Below, in pieces: positions 15,101-24,470 of a stretch of DNA of 64,000 nt. Each line of letters starts with the position of its first letter. The stretch's first letter is position 1. The position numbers and the translations under genes were made by a program. Source of the stretch: Ancylostoma caninum (lineage: Eukaryota > Nematoda > Chromadorea > Rhabditida > Ancylostomatidae); NCBI GenBank assembly GCA_037903475.1, contig JBAJFG010000649.1, forward strand, positions 372,001 through 436,000. The letters run 5' to 3'. The notes beneath the pieces were generated by a model. It searched no databases. It worked only from the letters and a program-made list of their open reading frames with translations, and was not told where the DNA came from.

Positions 15101-18100
15101 TTTTTATTTTGAACCAATTTTACGAGGCTGGTGCAAAAGTCTGATTTTTTTCTATGAACAGTGAACAATGGCGCTAACAAGGCCCGATAATAAAATTGTT
15201 ACCTAAGGACAACCAGATAGGGTTACAAAAAATACGAGTTAAAAATTCTGAAATTTACATTGGCGCCAAGTCTATGTAATCATTTCACTCGTGACACTCC
15301 TGACGTCTCATCTTTTAATTCAATCCTAGAAAATGAAATGACTCTTCTAATTTTTCCAGAAAAAAAAGGCCCTAACTTAGGATGAACAACGGCTACATAT
15401 GTTAGCAAAGCGAGACATGCGACTTTGACTTCTTCAACACGGCTGAATTAGGCCTTCGACGTCTGTTTTCTAGAAGATCACACGCAAATGTCATCAACAA
15501 ACGTCCTACTTAACGAAATTTATATCCATATCCAAGTAAGTGTTGGTTGTTCTAAATTAGGTTAATATGAGGAAGTGAGTAAGTTTTAGAGTAGTTTTTC
15601 TTTGCAAAACAGACATCGGAAGCCAGATTTGGCCATGCTGGCCTCGAGCCTGCCTTGGGAAAATTTTTCGTTTTTTTTTTCTTAAGCGATAGAATAGATT
15701 CCTAAAGCCCATGGATGCTGCAGCCTATTTCTCAGAAAATAAATTTTCCAACAGCAAGATATTTCTCGTTCACCTAGCTACATAGTGAAGAAACTTCCTC
15801 CTCCACCAGTGAAACAGCTGTTGCCCAGATGACCAGAAAGTGATGGAAAGGAAGAAAAAAAGAACAAAGCTGAAGCATGAGCTCCATGCTTTTTTCTCTA
15901 TGTATTTGCTCCTCTGGAATCTCGAGATACGCACTTTGCCCCAGTAAACGGGTAAGCAACAAAACTGCGTTATTCAGATGGTTATATCCAGGGAAAAGTG
16001 GATTTTTGTCGTTACTTGAGTTACTACTAATTGCCTACAGAATTATTGCAGGAGAAACCAATTTCGAAGCTGATTTAAGGTGAAAAGATCAACAGAGATC
16101 ACTCATTTAGCTTATATGTATTGGCAAACCAAGTAAACATACACAAAGACTCCCATTATGCTAGTTTCTTTTTTCGGTGGGTGTCAGGGTAAACAACACC
16201 TTTTTACAGCAATTAGTCACTGGTGTATAGGATTACAATTACAGCAGCAATGTACAAAGTATGGGGCCAACTCTGGAATATGCACCGGATGGCGTAGCGC
16301 ATAACATTGACGTGGAATTTATGATCATCCGCGCGGTCTGGATCAAAGCTCGAAAAAAGCGAATTTACCGACGTCGTTATTACTTCGGAATGTGCAGGCA
16401 ATATTGCAGGATATAAGGGGTTCGTGTGGGGCTAGCACGATCGATCGACATTCCACAACTCCCACATCTGCGGGAAATTTCTTTAAAGCTTGGGTGCAAC
16501 GTTGAGATTATCCAGGGTAAGCGTGCCTACAAACTTACCCACCGTTAACATATGCGTCAGCACGTTTACCCTGGGTGATCTCGATGATGAATCCAGCCCC
16601 TGTATGGTTTAGCTGTGCCTGTATTCACACAGGATAAAAACAATGGTTTGTCTATCCTGGTTCCATTTCCCAACACTGAGCTAGCCTATTACGTATGGCT
16701 AGGATATCAGAGCACATCAGGTTTCTAACAGAATGGCAAATAGAAGCTGTTTGTACTGTTGGAACGGGCAAAATTTGAAGAAACGAGACTGAAAAGGCCT
16801 GTGAGATGCAATTATTCTCAGGTGAAACGCAAACCTTTCATTTTGGCGGCATTTCCAACCCAAAATTAGACTTCATTTCTATGGAAATAAGACATTTAGG
16901 AGAATGGGATCATGAGTAGAATTCTTCTTTGCTGGGAAATTTTCTTCTCTGAGTCCATAAATCTAGAGAAAATAATTGCTCTCTTGAAAAAAAGTGGAAT
17001 TATCACAGGAATGGAATTTCTTCTCGTAATAATATCACATTTCACAACAGAGCAATTTATTTCCCATGGATTCACGGAGGACGAGAAGCGAAATTCTTCG
17101 AATTTTTGCACGCGAAAGGTGACTCCCACAGGAATGACACTGAAGGCTCACTCTTTTTTTGGCAAAACGCTGGTCCACATACTACATCGACCGTGCTCAT
17201 CTCTACCGGCAATTCATCAACGTTCCCGGAGAGGTATGAGACTTCCTATTGCGAAATCCATCTACGTTCCTTAGAAGGCTCCAACCTATTCACATGCAAA
17301 CCCAGGGTAAGGCAGTTTCGCGAACGAAAGTAGGCGCAGTTTATCCGGGAACTTTGCGCCCCAGCAAGAAAAAATTACTTACGACGGCGGTGAAGTAGGG
17401 CAATTTCTGTCCAAGGAACTCGTCAATTCTGGACTTGCGGGAAGGCCACAATTTTCCCCAGAACGTTTATATATCCCGCTACTTCTGATCCAGATGGACG
17501 AGTTTCCCGTTAATTATCGTTCACTGTTTCCATGATTACTATTGACAGGCAACTCGTTCCTCAAATAAAATTTGCCTATTTTTTGCCTTTAGAGCTTCCC
17601 TACTTGGGGTGAGTGGTAGATCTAAATCCTCCTGAGAACATATATGAAATCCAGCTACTGGTGAGGGCTGTAGTGTGGACACGTAAAAATGGACGTAAAA
17701 ATGATGACATCATGACGCTAAATTAGGGATGTATTCGCCTAACACATGAAAATGGAAGTTTAAACGATACCGTGACTCCAAAATTAGAGATGTATTCGCC
17801 TCTGTCATAGCTGGACCCTCTTCAACCAGAAAATGCCTTTCAACCTTGTAGGTAGACCACTTTTTGGGCTAACATACGCATGACGACGAACAGTTGGTGA
17901 GAAGAAGTGCGCAGAAAGCGTAGGAATCATCAGCTGCACTGATGCTATAAATGCCGGCGGGCGCTAGAAAACCCCATTGTTATTGAAATACCAAAAGCGT
18001 GCTAAGAAACGCCTTGCGCACTTCTGAATAGGTTTCTTACAAAAGGAGTGAGTTGGGCAACACTGCCTTTTCCCCGCCAGCCACAGGAGAATTCATGGAC

Positions 18101-21100
18101 ATTTCCGGAAGGCCTGTAGCCGTCCAGCTTTTCCAGTGTGGTCCAGATTCTATAGCATCATAACGAAAAAGTGCCAGTATAAAATTCGTATAAAATAAAA
18201 AGAGAGAATATCACAAATGAGAACATTTTGATCAGCAGGTGCCACTCTCACAGGCTCTGCAACAAGATTATGAAGCTCTGCATTTCTTGAGATTTCGCTG
18301 ACTCCTTAGAAAATTATTATTTTTACTCTCTTGTCTCTTCGAAGCCAACCGTAGTTCCGTCTGCCTCGGAACCAATGATTCCTCCGTTTTCTGGACTGCT
18401 GTAACAAACATATTCAAACTCAAGAATGCCCATGTACAGTGTTGTACCCCTCCTGACGCAGTTTCGTAAGTACACATATTTTGGAAGCCGGGCAGAACAT
18501 TACGAGGGCAGAATATTAAATACGACACCGAGATTTCACAAATGCGTATGCAGAGTTGCAAGAAATTAAGATCATATTCAAGTAATTAAGAACATTAGTA
18601 GGGATAATGATAGACGTAAATCGTCTAATAAAACCGCTCTATGTAGCATTTGTTAGTTTACATTGTTTTTGTTAGGAGCTACATAGAAAGCGGAGATATG
18701 TACTATTGAGATTCTCGCAAGAACAAGTCCTCTTTCCAGAATATTCTAACAAAATTACATACACGATGTCTGCTAATTAGAGCCCGTATCGATAACAGTG
18801 AAATCGTAAAAGTGCTGTGTCTTCTTTGGACCGAAAAAGGGCAAATTTTCGTTTTAAGTTTCGCTAATTTTCCATTTCGCCTCATCCCATTTTCCTCAAA
18901 CTGTAGCGCGCAGAGTACAGCGCATGAACAAGTGAATAAATAGTAGCTGATATTCGAAAATGAAGAACTTTGTGATTCCAGTAATTGTCGCCATTATGAA
19001 GGCAGTATGTGGAGCATTCATGCAAGCAAAATTAGCAAGTGAACCTTTTTGCACTGACTTCAGCGAAGTCAAGGTACTCGTCTACTTCTTCTGAGAAAAA
19101 CGGGAAATCAAAGACACTACTTATGACTCAGAGTTCCCTAAGATCCCATCACCTATGACCGTTCACAAAAACTACTGTAACGTAGAATGCATAATTCATT
19201 ACAGAATTTCGCAACCGCCTATTTCCCTGCACTCTACGATTTTTCATTCCTTGAAAACCCAATGGTGTGACGTCCTCTCGCCCTTCATAAGATCTGTTCA
19301 GGTGTGACGCGGCAGTTCTTCATTATAAAAATTCCCTAAATCAACTGGTTTGGGACCTTGTGTATGTAGTTCATTTTGCGCCATGATACGCTACGTTACA
19401 GTCTTTCTATAAACAGCCGTTCTGGCAGTTCTGCTTTGTGCAGTTAATGACACCTCTGCCGAACCGTACCCAATGCAAGGACGGTAACAGAAACGAATCG
19501 AAGGTGTTTCGAAATCCTTCCTGCAGGAATCAATGGCATCCGCAATCCCAGACAAACTTTCAGAACTTCCGCGGAGCTTGCTCGGAACTTCCGCGGGTGA
19601 CCCCACGGAATAAGCTCCGTGGAAGTTCCGACAGTTTGTCTGGGATGGTCATGAATGATTTTCTATCCCTGAAATGGTCCCCTAGCACACCAGGAAGGTA
19701 CATAGGTCTGAAAATAGCCCATAATTACAGAGCTGAGCAACTGTAACATCATATTCTAACCCTGGAAGTCAGTATAATACTGTCTAGGAACATAACCTTG
19801 AACAGAGAAAAGTTCAGTAAGAAGTTTACAGAAATTTAATATGTACTTTCGCATTTATTCCATACAATATGAATATTAAACATAAAATATTTACGTCAAT
19901 TCGAAAAATATAACAAAACGCAAGTATGTACTTTCATTTCCCTGGTTTTGTTAAACCTCCATTTCCCAACTTTCTTTTTCCAGTGAACTCGTATAAATTC
20001 TAATGAGGCTGCGAAAAACTTGACTAAGGCGAGCGACCTTGTTTCCGCAGCTGTTGAAAAAACACCAGTTTTCAAGAATGGATATTACCATGTTCATAAC
20101 TAAAATGCTGTACACCTTACTGTAACTTTGGACGGATATTAATTAACATTAATATTAATGCCTACATCAGTACGAATACGAATATTAACCTGCTACAAGT
20201 CAATGAATATGTACAGTGGCGGCCACATATTTAGCACGCTGCCAATTTTGGGCGATCAACTGATGAAAATATAAATATTTCCGTATTTCAAGCTTGGAAT
20301 GAGCTATCAGGACAATACCCGAGAATGCTATGGGGCACAGTGTTCTCTTTCTTGCTTCTACTCCTCAAGAAAATGTTTTTCTATGGTATTGCACTCATTC
20401 TTCGCGTTTAGAGCACAAAATGCAATACTTTTGGGAATACATTTGTCGAACTCTAACACCAATTTATCAAACCGAGAGAAAACATGTTTATATTCCAGAT
20501 ATTAGTGCGCGTTTTGCTGTAGTGGTTTTGGTTTCACCTTAGGGAAGAACAAGGATCGTCAACATGGCTGAAAAATTGCGAAAAAAAAAGGATTCATGGT
20601 GATTACAAGAAAACATGCACTTCGGCTGTGGATTTTTCTCTACGTTGGCACTAGCAGGCATTCAGGTACTCACAGGAAAATTCCTACGCTTGTTATTCTG
20701 AAGATTTAATAAAATGAAAATTTTGACAAATCTGACAGTTTGTTTCTTCCTCTGGTTCCAGCTGGAATGGAGAGTGCGCGAATAGCTTTTATAGCAGAAT
20801 GTTACCACTTCACTTTCCTCCACAGGTAGATACAAAACTTTTATACCTATATAGTTTGAGAAAACCGGCAAAAGAAGAAGTTTATTTTCTAATTCAGTTC
20901 CAATTGACTCTGTGCCCATGGTGAGCAGTGTGAAGGAAGCTCCAATAGATGCTCAACAAGTGCTCGAACTTGGATTCGATTGCTCATCCTAGGAATGAGA
21001 TATGCAGAAAATTCTGCGGTCCAAAATCGTCGGTGTACTAAATATGTGGCCGCCACTGTATGTGAATACACACATGACTTTTCCGATTTTTCTATGGCTT

Positions 21101-21347
21101 CGTGCTATTGAACTGGTCATTAATTTGGTATTGCTCCTATACAGGTGTAAATTTGGTCAGCGTCTTCAAATAAATGAGATTTAGGGAACACAAACATGAA
21201 CAGAATTTAGGCTTAATTGTTGAAAATATATAAGCTTTGCTAGTTACAAGATAAATCTCTGTCCATTTTTTGATTTCTTCTCGTGTAATCCACATACTTA
21301 TTAGCCAAATTAAGGAAATAACTCACGTATGACTTGACATCAGACAT
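155..21347 (-). CDS. lec-1: Tandem-repeat galectin (LEC-1 type), 8 exons, complete
   Basis: Beta-galactoside-binding lectin with two carbohydrate-recognition domains (CRDs), 277 residues (the C. elegans protein has about 279). Coding exons on the minus strand, 5' to 3': 21347-21327, 7373-7285, 7208-7121, 4739-4623, 4176-4054, 915-757, 540-418, 268-155. All junctions have GT and AG and keep phase. The start is the ATG of MSDVKSY, directly 3' of a splice acceptor. CRD1 (about 8-146) has H57, R61, N70, W77, E80/E81 and R82; CRD2 (about 147-277) has the full H191-N-P-R195, N204, W211, E214/E215 and R216 sugar-binding set. The protein ends in GDIELTGIQIQ, as in nematode LEC-1. There is no signal peptide, as expected for a galectin. 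CRD1 lacks the NPR tripeptide (ISVRF instead), which is also my recollection of the C. elegans protein. Intron 1 is about 14 kb and holds alternative first exons. Confidence 0.95.
985..1455. repeat. Degenerate tandem repeat, about 115-bp units, four copies
   Basis: Units start near 985, 1104, 1216 and 1338. Each carries a variant of CTACTGGG..., then GCTGAACACGAATATGA or GTATACGAATATGAC, then a CGATTTATCG/ATATATCG motif and a pyrimidine-rich stretch. Divergence rises along the array. It lies wholly inside a lec-1 intron; no function is evident. Confidence 0.6.
2260..2503. mobile_element. Inverted-repeat element (MITE-like), about 45-bp ends
   Basis: The left end TCTGTCCGAAACGACGAG... (from about 2265, running to ...GGGGATCGAG at about 2310) reappears as its reverse complement at 2454-2497. 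The termini are GC-rich and almost perfectly complementary. The inside is short and has no transposase frame, so this is a non-autonomous DNA element. Confidence 0.8.
2986..3125. repeat. Copy of a CTAGGATTCATGAA interspersed family
   Basis: Shares the GGGCTAGGATTCAT... start and the following AAACCAGG...GCAAACCAA segment with the elements at 38248-38405 and (reverse orientation) 24399-24470. The right boundary is uncertain. Confidence 0.45.
4740..7120. other. lec-1 intron, no feature recognised
   Basis: AT-rich intron between the exons at 7208-7121 and 4739-4623. I saw homopolymer runs and short ORFs but no motif, RNA gene or clear terminal inverted repeat. The smaller introns 541-756, 4177-4622 and 7209-7284 are equally plain. 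Confidence 0.5.
9122..9184 (-). other. lec-1: Second alternative first coding exon of lec-1 (ends SDPPETK)
   Basis: A minus-strand ATG at 9184 starts 21 codons beginning MLVLLDIIHW and ending SDPPETK, followed by a GTGGGT donor at 9121-9116. It ends in phase 0 and would join PVPYRSV at 7373. The sequence upstream (about 9185-9440) has higher GC than the intron around it and could be a promoter or 5' UTR. The short hydrophobic start is too small and too polar around HWHIQ to be a convincing signal peptide. Support is the combination of ATG, donor and phase only. Confidence 0.42.
10100..10247. mobile_element. 148-bp MITE with perfect 33-bp inverted ends
   Basis: The left end TACAGTCTTTCTCAAAAATC continues to ...CCTCACGCT (10100-10132) and is exactly reverse-complemented at 10215-10247. 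Ends of TA-CAGT.../...ACTG-TA suggest TA target-site duplication, as for Tc1/mariner elements. There is no internal coding capacity. Perfect ends suggest recent insertion. Confidence 0.85.
10789..10887. repeat. GGGTAA palindromic element, copy 1
   Basis: Pattern: GATTAC(C/T)CAGGGTAAA, GTTAAC core, a TTAACACGT right arm, then GGGTAATCT and a GCATGAGGCC tail. It belongs to a dispersed family with other copies at 16503, 31143, 40083, 42019, 42211, 44800, 44893 and 50793. This copy is diverged. Confidence 0.6.
13690..13725 (-). other. lec-1: Alternative first coding exon of lec-1 (MTSFLKWYEHNK)
   Basis: On the minus strand an ATG at 13725 opens 12 codons, MTSFLKWYEHNK, followed by a GTAAGC donor at 13689-13684. 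The exon ends in phase 0, exactly what is needed to join the PVPYRSV exon at 7373. Just upstream, about 13726-13870 is markedly GC-rich for this intron, as an internal promoter or 5' UTR might be. The reading frame is open far upstream, so the ATG choice is an inference. If real, this isoform replaces the seven-residue N-terminus and leaves both CRDs unchanged. Confidence 0.5.
14737..14850. mobile_element. Palindromic GTGGAGCGTTATA element, copy 1
   Basis: Ends GTGGAGCGTTATACCTGG and CCAGGTGTAACGCTCAC are inverted repeats. A second copy lies in opposite orientation at 59974-60089; both also share the internal TTGACCAAT segment. Short and non-coding, it is a MITE-like family. Confidence 0.8.
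16503..16591. repeat. GGGTAA palindromic element, copy 2
   Basis: GAGATTATCCAGGGTAA at the left, an ACTTACCCACCGTTAAC core and TTTACCCTGGGTGATCTCGA at the right form an imperfect palindrome. Same family as the element at 10789. Confidence 0.6.
17383..17466 (-). other. Coding-like exon in lec-1 intron 1 without an ATG
   Basis: The minus-strand frame is open for 28 codons ending DEFLGQKLPYFTAV and followed by a strong GTAAGT donor at 17382-17377. Phase at the donor is 0, compatible with lec-1 exon 2. An in-frame TAA lies at 17467-17469, within a TATATAA-like sequence (rc of about 17464-17477). No ATG is present, so it would have to be an internal or upstream-spliced exon, a non-AUG start, or part of another transcript. 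Codon choice (GAC, GAG, TTC, CAG, TAC, ACC, GCC, GTC) looks coding. Confidence 0.25.
19545..19646. mobile_element. About 100-bp palindromic element
   Basis: ATCCCAGACAAACTTTCAGA (19545 onward) pairs with ...CAGTTTGTCTGGGAT ending at 19645, and the inner arms (AACTTCCGCGGAGCTT / AAGCTCCGTGGAAGTT) are also complementary, giving one long hairpin. There is no coding content. Confidence 0.75.
20212..21060. mobile_element. 849-bp DNA element with TACAGTGGCGGCC ends
   Basis: The left end TACAGTGGCGGCCACATATT... and the right end ...ATATGTGGCCGCCACTGTA are inverted repeats of about 26 bp, with TA at both outer edges as in Tc1/mariner insertions. The interior has only short frames on both strands, with no DDE/D motif or HTH that I can recognise, so it is non-autonomous or decayed. 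It sits about 270 bases 3' of lec-1 exon 1, inside intron 1. Confidence 0.75.
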
Positions 21348-21364
21348 CCTGGCAGTGGCTTAGT
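21327..21364 (-). other. lec-1: lec-1 exon 1 (MSDVKSY) and upstream splice acceptor
   Basis: A short leader of 17 bases follows a TTTCCAG acceptor whose AG is at 21366-21365, then ATG at 21347 and a GTGAGT donor at 21326-21321. The seven codons read MSDVKSY and end in phase 0, matching the phase 0 start PVPYRSV of the next exon; C. elegans LEC-1 has a comparable ...KSY-PVPYRSV junction. An acceptor this close to the ATG suggests spliced-leader trans-splicing, though a 5'-UTR intron is also possible. Confidence 0.85.
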
Positions 21365-21754
21365 CTGGAAAGAGAAAAATTAAGCACAAGAACACCTCTT
21401 ACTAATAATTATAGAACGACGCGGGTTTTTCATCAGTGTGAATTAAAGGCTGGAGATCACGGGATGACTGGAAACTCTGCAGGAAATATACGTAAATGGA
21501 GGAGAAAGCAGAATATGACGGAAACACGAAAGCAGCACATGTTTTATTGCACACCACGCAACAACTGCGAGTAGTCGTTAAAGTGGAACAAGCAGATGTG
21601 GAGAGAAGTCAGTGCTGGAGGAGCAGATCAAAGATTGGGAGAGACTGGAGAGATTTATAAAATGATGTATGCAGCACATATAAGCGGTTTTTCAAAACTT
21701 TTTCGTTGTAGATTAGAATTGGGTTCACATCTGTATATACCATTTAGTGCATTT

Positions 21755-21759
<5 letters not shown>

Positions 21760-21788
<29 letters not shown>
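21760..21788. repeat. (TA)n microsatellite
   Basis: About 29 bases of uninterrupted alternating T and A, about 0.4 kb upstream of lec-1 exon 1. Confidence 0.9.
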
Positions 21789-21790
<2 letters not shown>

Positions 21791-22784
21791 CGAAAATAGG
21801 CACTCAGGCACAGTTACCTGTTTCGAAACTGATGAAATCCCAGATTTTTTGGAAATTCCGTGCATTGGAGCGCATGTGATTGGTCGACGACTCATTGTAC
21901 CCGCCCCCAAGAACTAGGGTAAGGAACAATTTTCGAAATTTTTGTCGGTTTGCTACGTACATCATGCTGTAGACATCTCAAATGCTAGGGGCAATAAATA
22001 ATTCACTCTTGACTGCACGCCTCAAACCTAGCAACAGCCAAACGGAGAATGGGGGCAGTGTAGTTGAAAAAAAGTAGTGTTTCCTCTGGTTATCGGTGGA
22101 CCCTTATATGTATTTTTAGAAAAAAAATGTTCTCAGAGATATAATTTCTATTTTTGGAATCCAGATACATATCTAAAGCAAACAAGTCTTCAATAGTCTC
22201 TACCATGACCTACTATTATTCTCTATTCTCAATTACGTACACATCTTGAACTGCAAAGGTAGCCCATAAAAACGTGTCAAAATCTCCCTCTTCAGACGTG
22301 AAACGTGGTTCTGGAAATGCAAGTGTGGCGGCCATATGCTGCGTTTTCTCCGACAACGTATTCTTGCCGGCTAACCCATTAAACTGGATTGCGAGACTGA
22401 GACCGACCGAGGTCCTTGCCCTTTTAAGTATCCAAAATTGGCTTTCGAAGAAGGCTTCAAAAGCTGACCTGGATCCCCATCTAGAACACTTTTTCTGATT
22501 ATTTGGAGCTTTTAAAGAGCAGAAGAATTAAACTGCAGGAAGATGACGAGGCGCGGGCTATTAATATCCTTCTGTTTTTTTTTTCGCTTGAAAACTGCTG
22601 AAGAATGTTCAGTGGTTACTTTTTACCTTCAAGTGAACGGAGAGACCCTAGCAAAATTGATCTATGTACTTCCGCGGGGTAAAGCCCAATTCTCCAGACC
22701 CTCCTGAGAAATGAAGCCCTTTACAAGCACCTATCCAAATCAAACAAATAAAAAGCAGAGATTTGTCACCCATGAGGGATGACC

Positions 22785-22960
22785 ATGCGCTGCGGTCGGA
22801 GATCGATGCGTGGCTCGGGTAAAAACCTCAAGGATGCCGACGATCGCGCCGAGGCGCGCGCGGCCGACTGAAAAAAATGGCCGGCCCGGCCATTGTGTAC
22901 AACAGCGGCCGCGACGGCACCAACGACGTAGTTTCGGAGAGATTCGATCGATGCTGCGGC
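22785..22960. other. GC-rich patch upstream of lec-1
   Basis: Contains several CpG-rich palindromes (GCGCGCGCGGCCG, GGCCGGCCCGGCC, AGCGGCCGC) in otherwise AT-rich DNA. Minus-strand ORFs cross it, one with a hydrophobic start, but they have no recognisable family. It might be promoter-like or the body of an unrecognised element. Confidence 0.3.
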
Positions 22961-24398
22961 CAATAACAAAAACGCACCAAACAAGTAAATGAATAATAAT
23001 TTCTCTCTGTCCTCTCTTCAATCACGAAAAATGCCCGCGATTACACTCATACAGGGACTGTAAATATGATGGCAGCGCTGCAAAAATACAGTACGACAAC
23101 AGCAAATAACACTGAGGCTATCGTGGCCGATCTTCGAAATTCAATTGCAAAAGAGATTTCGAACGCTAAATTTTGAAAATTTCAATGGATTTTTGGTATC
23201 TCCAGGGAACTTGCAAAAAATTCGAATTTTAATCATGAGGATGGAAATGAATGTCATGGCGTCGCATTTTTCATCACTGCAATACCTGATAACGCTCTAT
23301 GACACGCAACAAGTACTTAAAAGTGATTTGTGGTTTCAGAAAAAAGTATCCAGTGTTGTAAAAATCGCATAGTAATTGAACTTCGGCATAAGTGACTTCA
23401 AAAGAAAGAGTGAAAACTTGAGCGAGAACTGGTCCCCATCACTAGCTGTGTTCTAACTCACGGCGAGTGGTGATTCAAGAAAAATACAAAAATAATGTAA
23501 ACAAAAGCCACACGCTACGTCTTCACCAAACAACATAAGCAAAGAGCTAATAGACTGAGGTCTCTCCCTAAATCTTTTTTTTTTTTGAATAATGTTTGAT
23601 TCGACTCGGTTTCCTCGAAAAGCCGACCATTCGAATACTCGCTCTCGCGCCATTTTCGAATAATCCGTTTTCCAGAACCTTGAAATTCAGTTCTACCCAT
23701 TGTCCCTTGTTTATAACATTGCAACTCTCACAATGTCAGTAGTATTAATAGAAGTTATTTACCACGAGTACACGAAACGTAGACAGAATTACCCAGCAAA
23801 TTACCCAAAATTTGAAATGACGAGCTGTTCATGCTGTATGCATTCAAAGAATCAACTGCACCACAAAAACAGCGTCCTCTTTTTTTTCGAACAGCTTCGC
23901 ACTTCGGTGGCACTCGCTGCGGAAGTGCAAGTGCAAAAAACGGTTTATGCAAAGTGCAGAGAGTGCACAGCGCTGGAATTTTGGTGTGCAAATGCACATT
24001 GTTCGAGTGGTATTTTCACGAAGTACATATCGTTTCGAGCAGAGCTTACACTGCTTGGGTGCTAAACGCGGTCCTCAGGCGAAACTGGGGTGCTGAACGC
24101 GGCCCCCAGGCGAAACTGTTCCGTCAAATGTTTCAGTATTACTAATTTTCAATATTACTACACTGAATAGATAGAAAAATTGGTAGTGGTTTTTTTTGCC
24201 CCCACTTTTATTATTTCTAGACGCTAACTTTCGATTATCCTAACTTAGGGGTGTTTTCTGAATCTTACTTTTGAAGTTCTCCCCGTCCACGTCTCCAGGT
24301 CTGGGATTCATGGAGGGATAACCAAGCAATCCTGTGAGTGTAAGCGCTATCCGCTATCGCACAGACTACTGCCGTAATGCTAAGAGAAAAAGGACGTC

Positions 24399-24470
24399 AA
24401 AGTTGGTTTCCTAGCCTGGTTTCATCTGGTCATGCGTTCATGAATCCTGGCGCAGAGTGGTGGATAGCCC
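24399..24470. repeat. Reverse copy of the CTAGGATTCATGAA family
   Basis: GTTGGTTTCCTAGCCTGGTT... and GCGTTCATGAATCCTGG match, in reverse orientation, the elements at 2986 and 38248. Boundaries are approximate. Confidence 0.45.

Larger units (their letters stand above)
7374..21326. other. About 14-kb first intron of lec-1
   Basis: This intron separates the seven-codon first exon from the rest of the galectin. It holds the alternative-exon candidates (9122-9184, 13690-13725, 17383-17466), inverted-repeat elements at 10100-10247, 14737-14850, 19545-19646 and 20212-21060, and GGGTAA-family palindromes at 10789-10887 and 16503-16591. I recognise nothing definite in the long gaps, for instance 7.4-9.1 kb, 11.0-13.6 kb and 15-16.4 kb. 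Confidence 0.7.

Noticed and set aside
24320..24400. Possible tRNA or tRNA-derived SINE (GATAGCGGATAGCGC on the minus strand)
   Set aside because: No proper B box (GGTTCGA) and no cloverleaf could be drawn.
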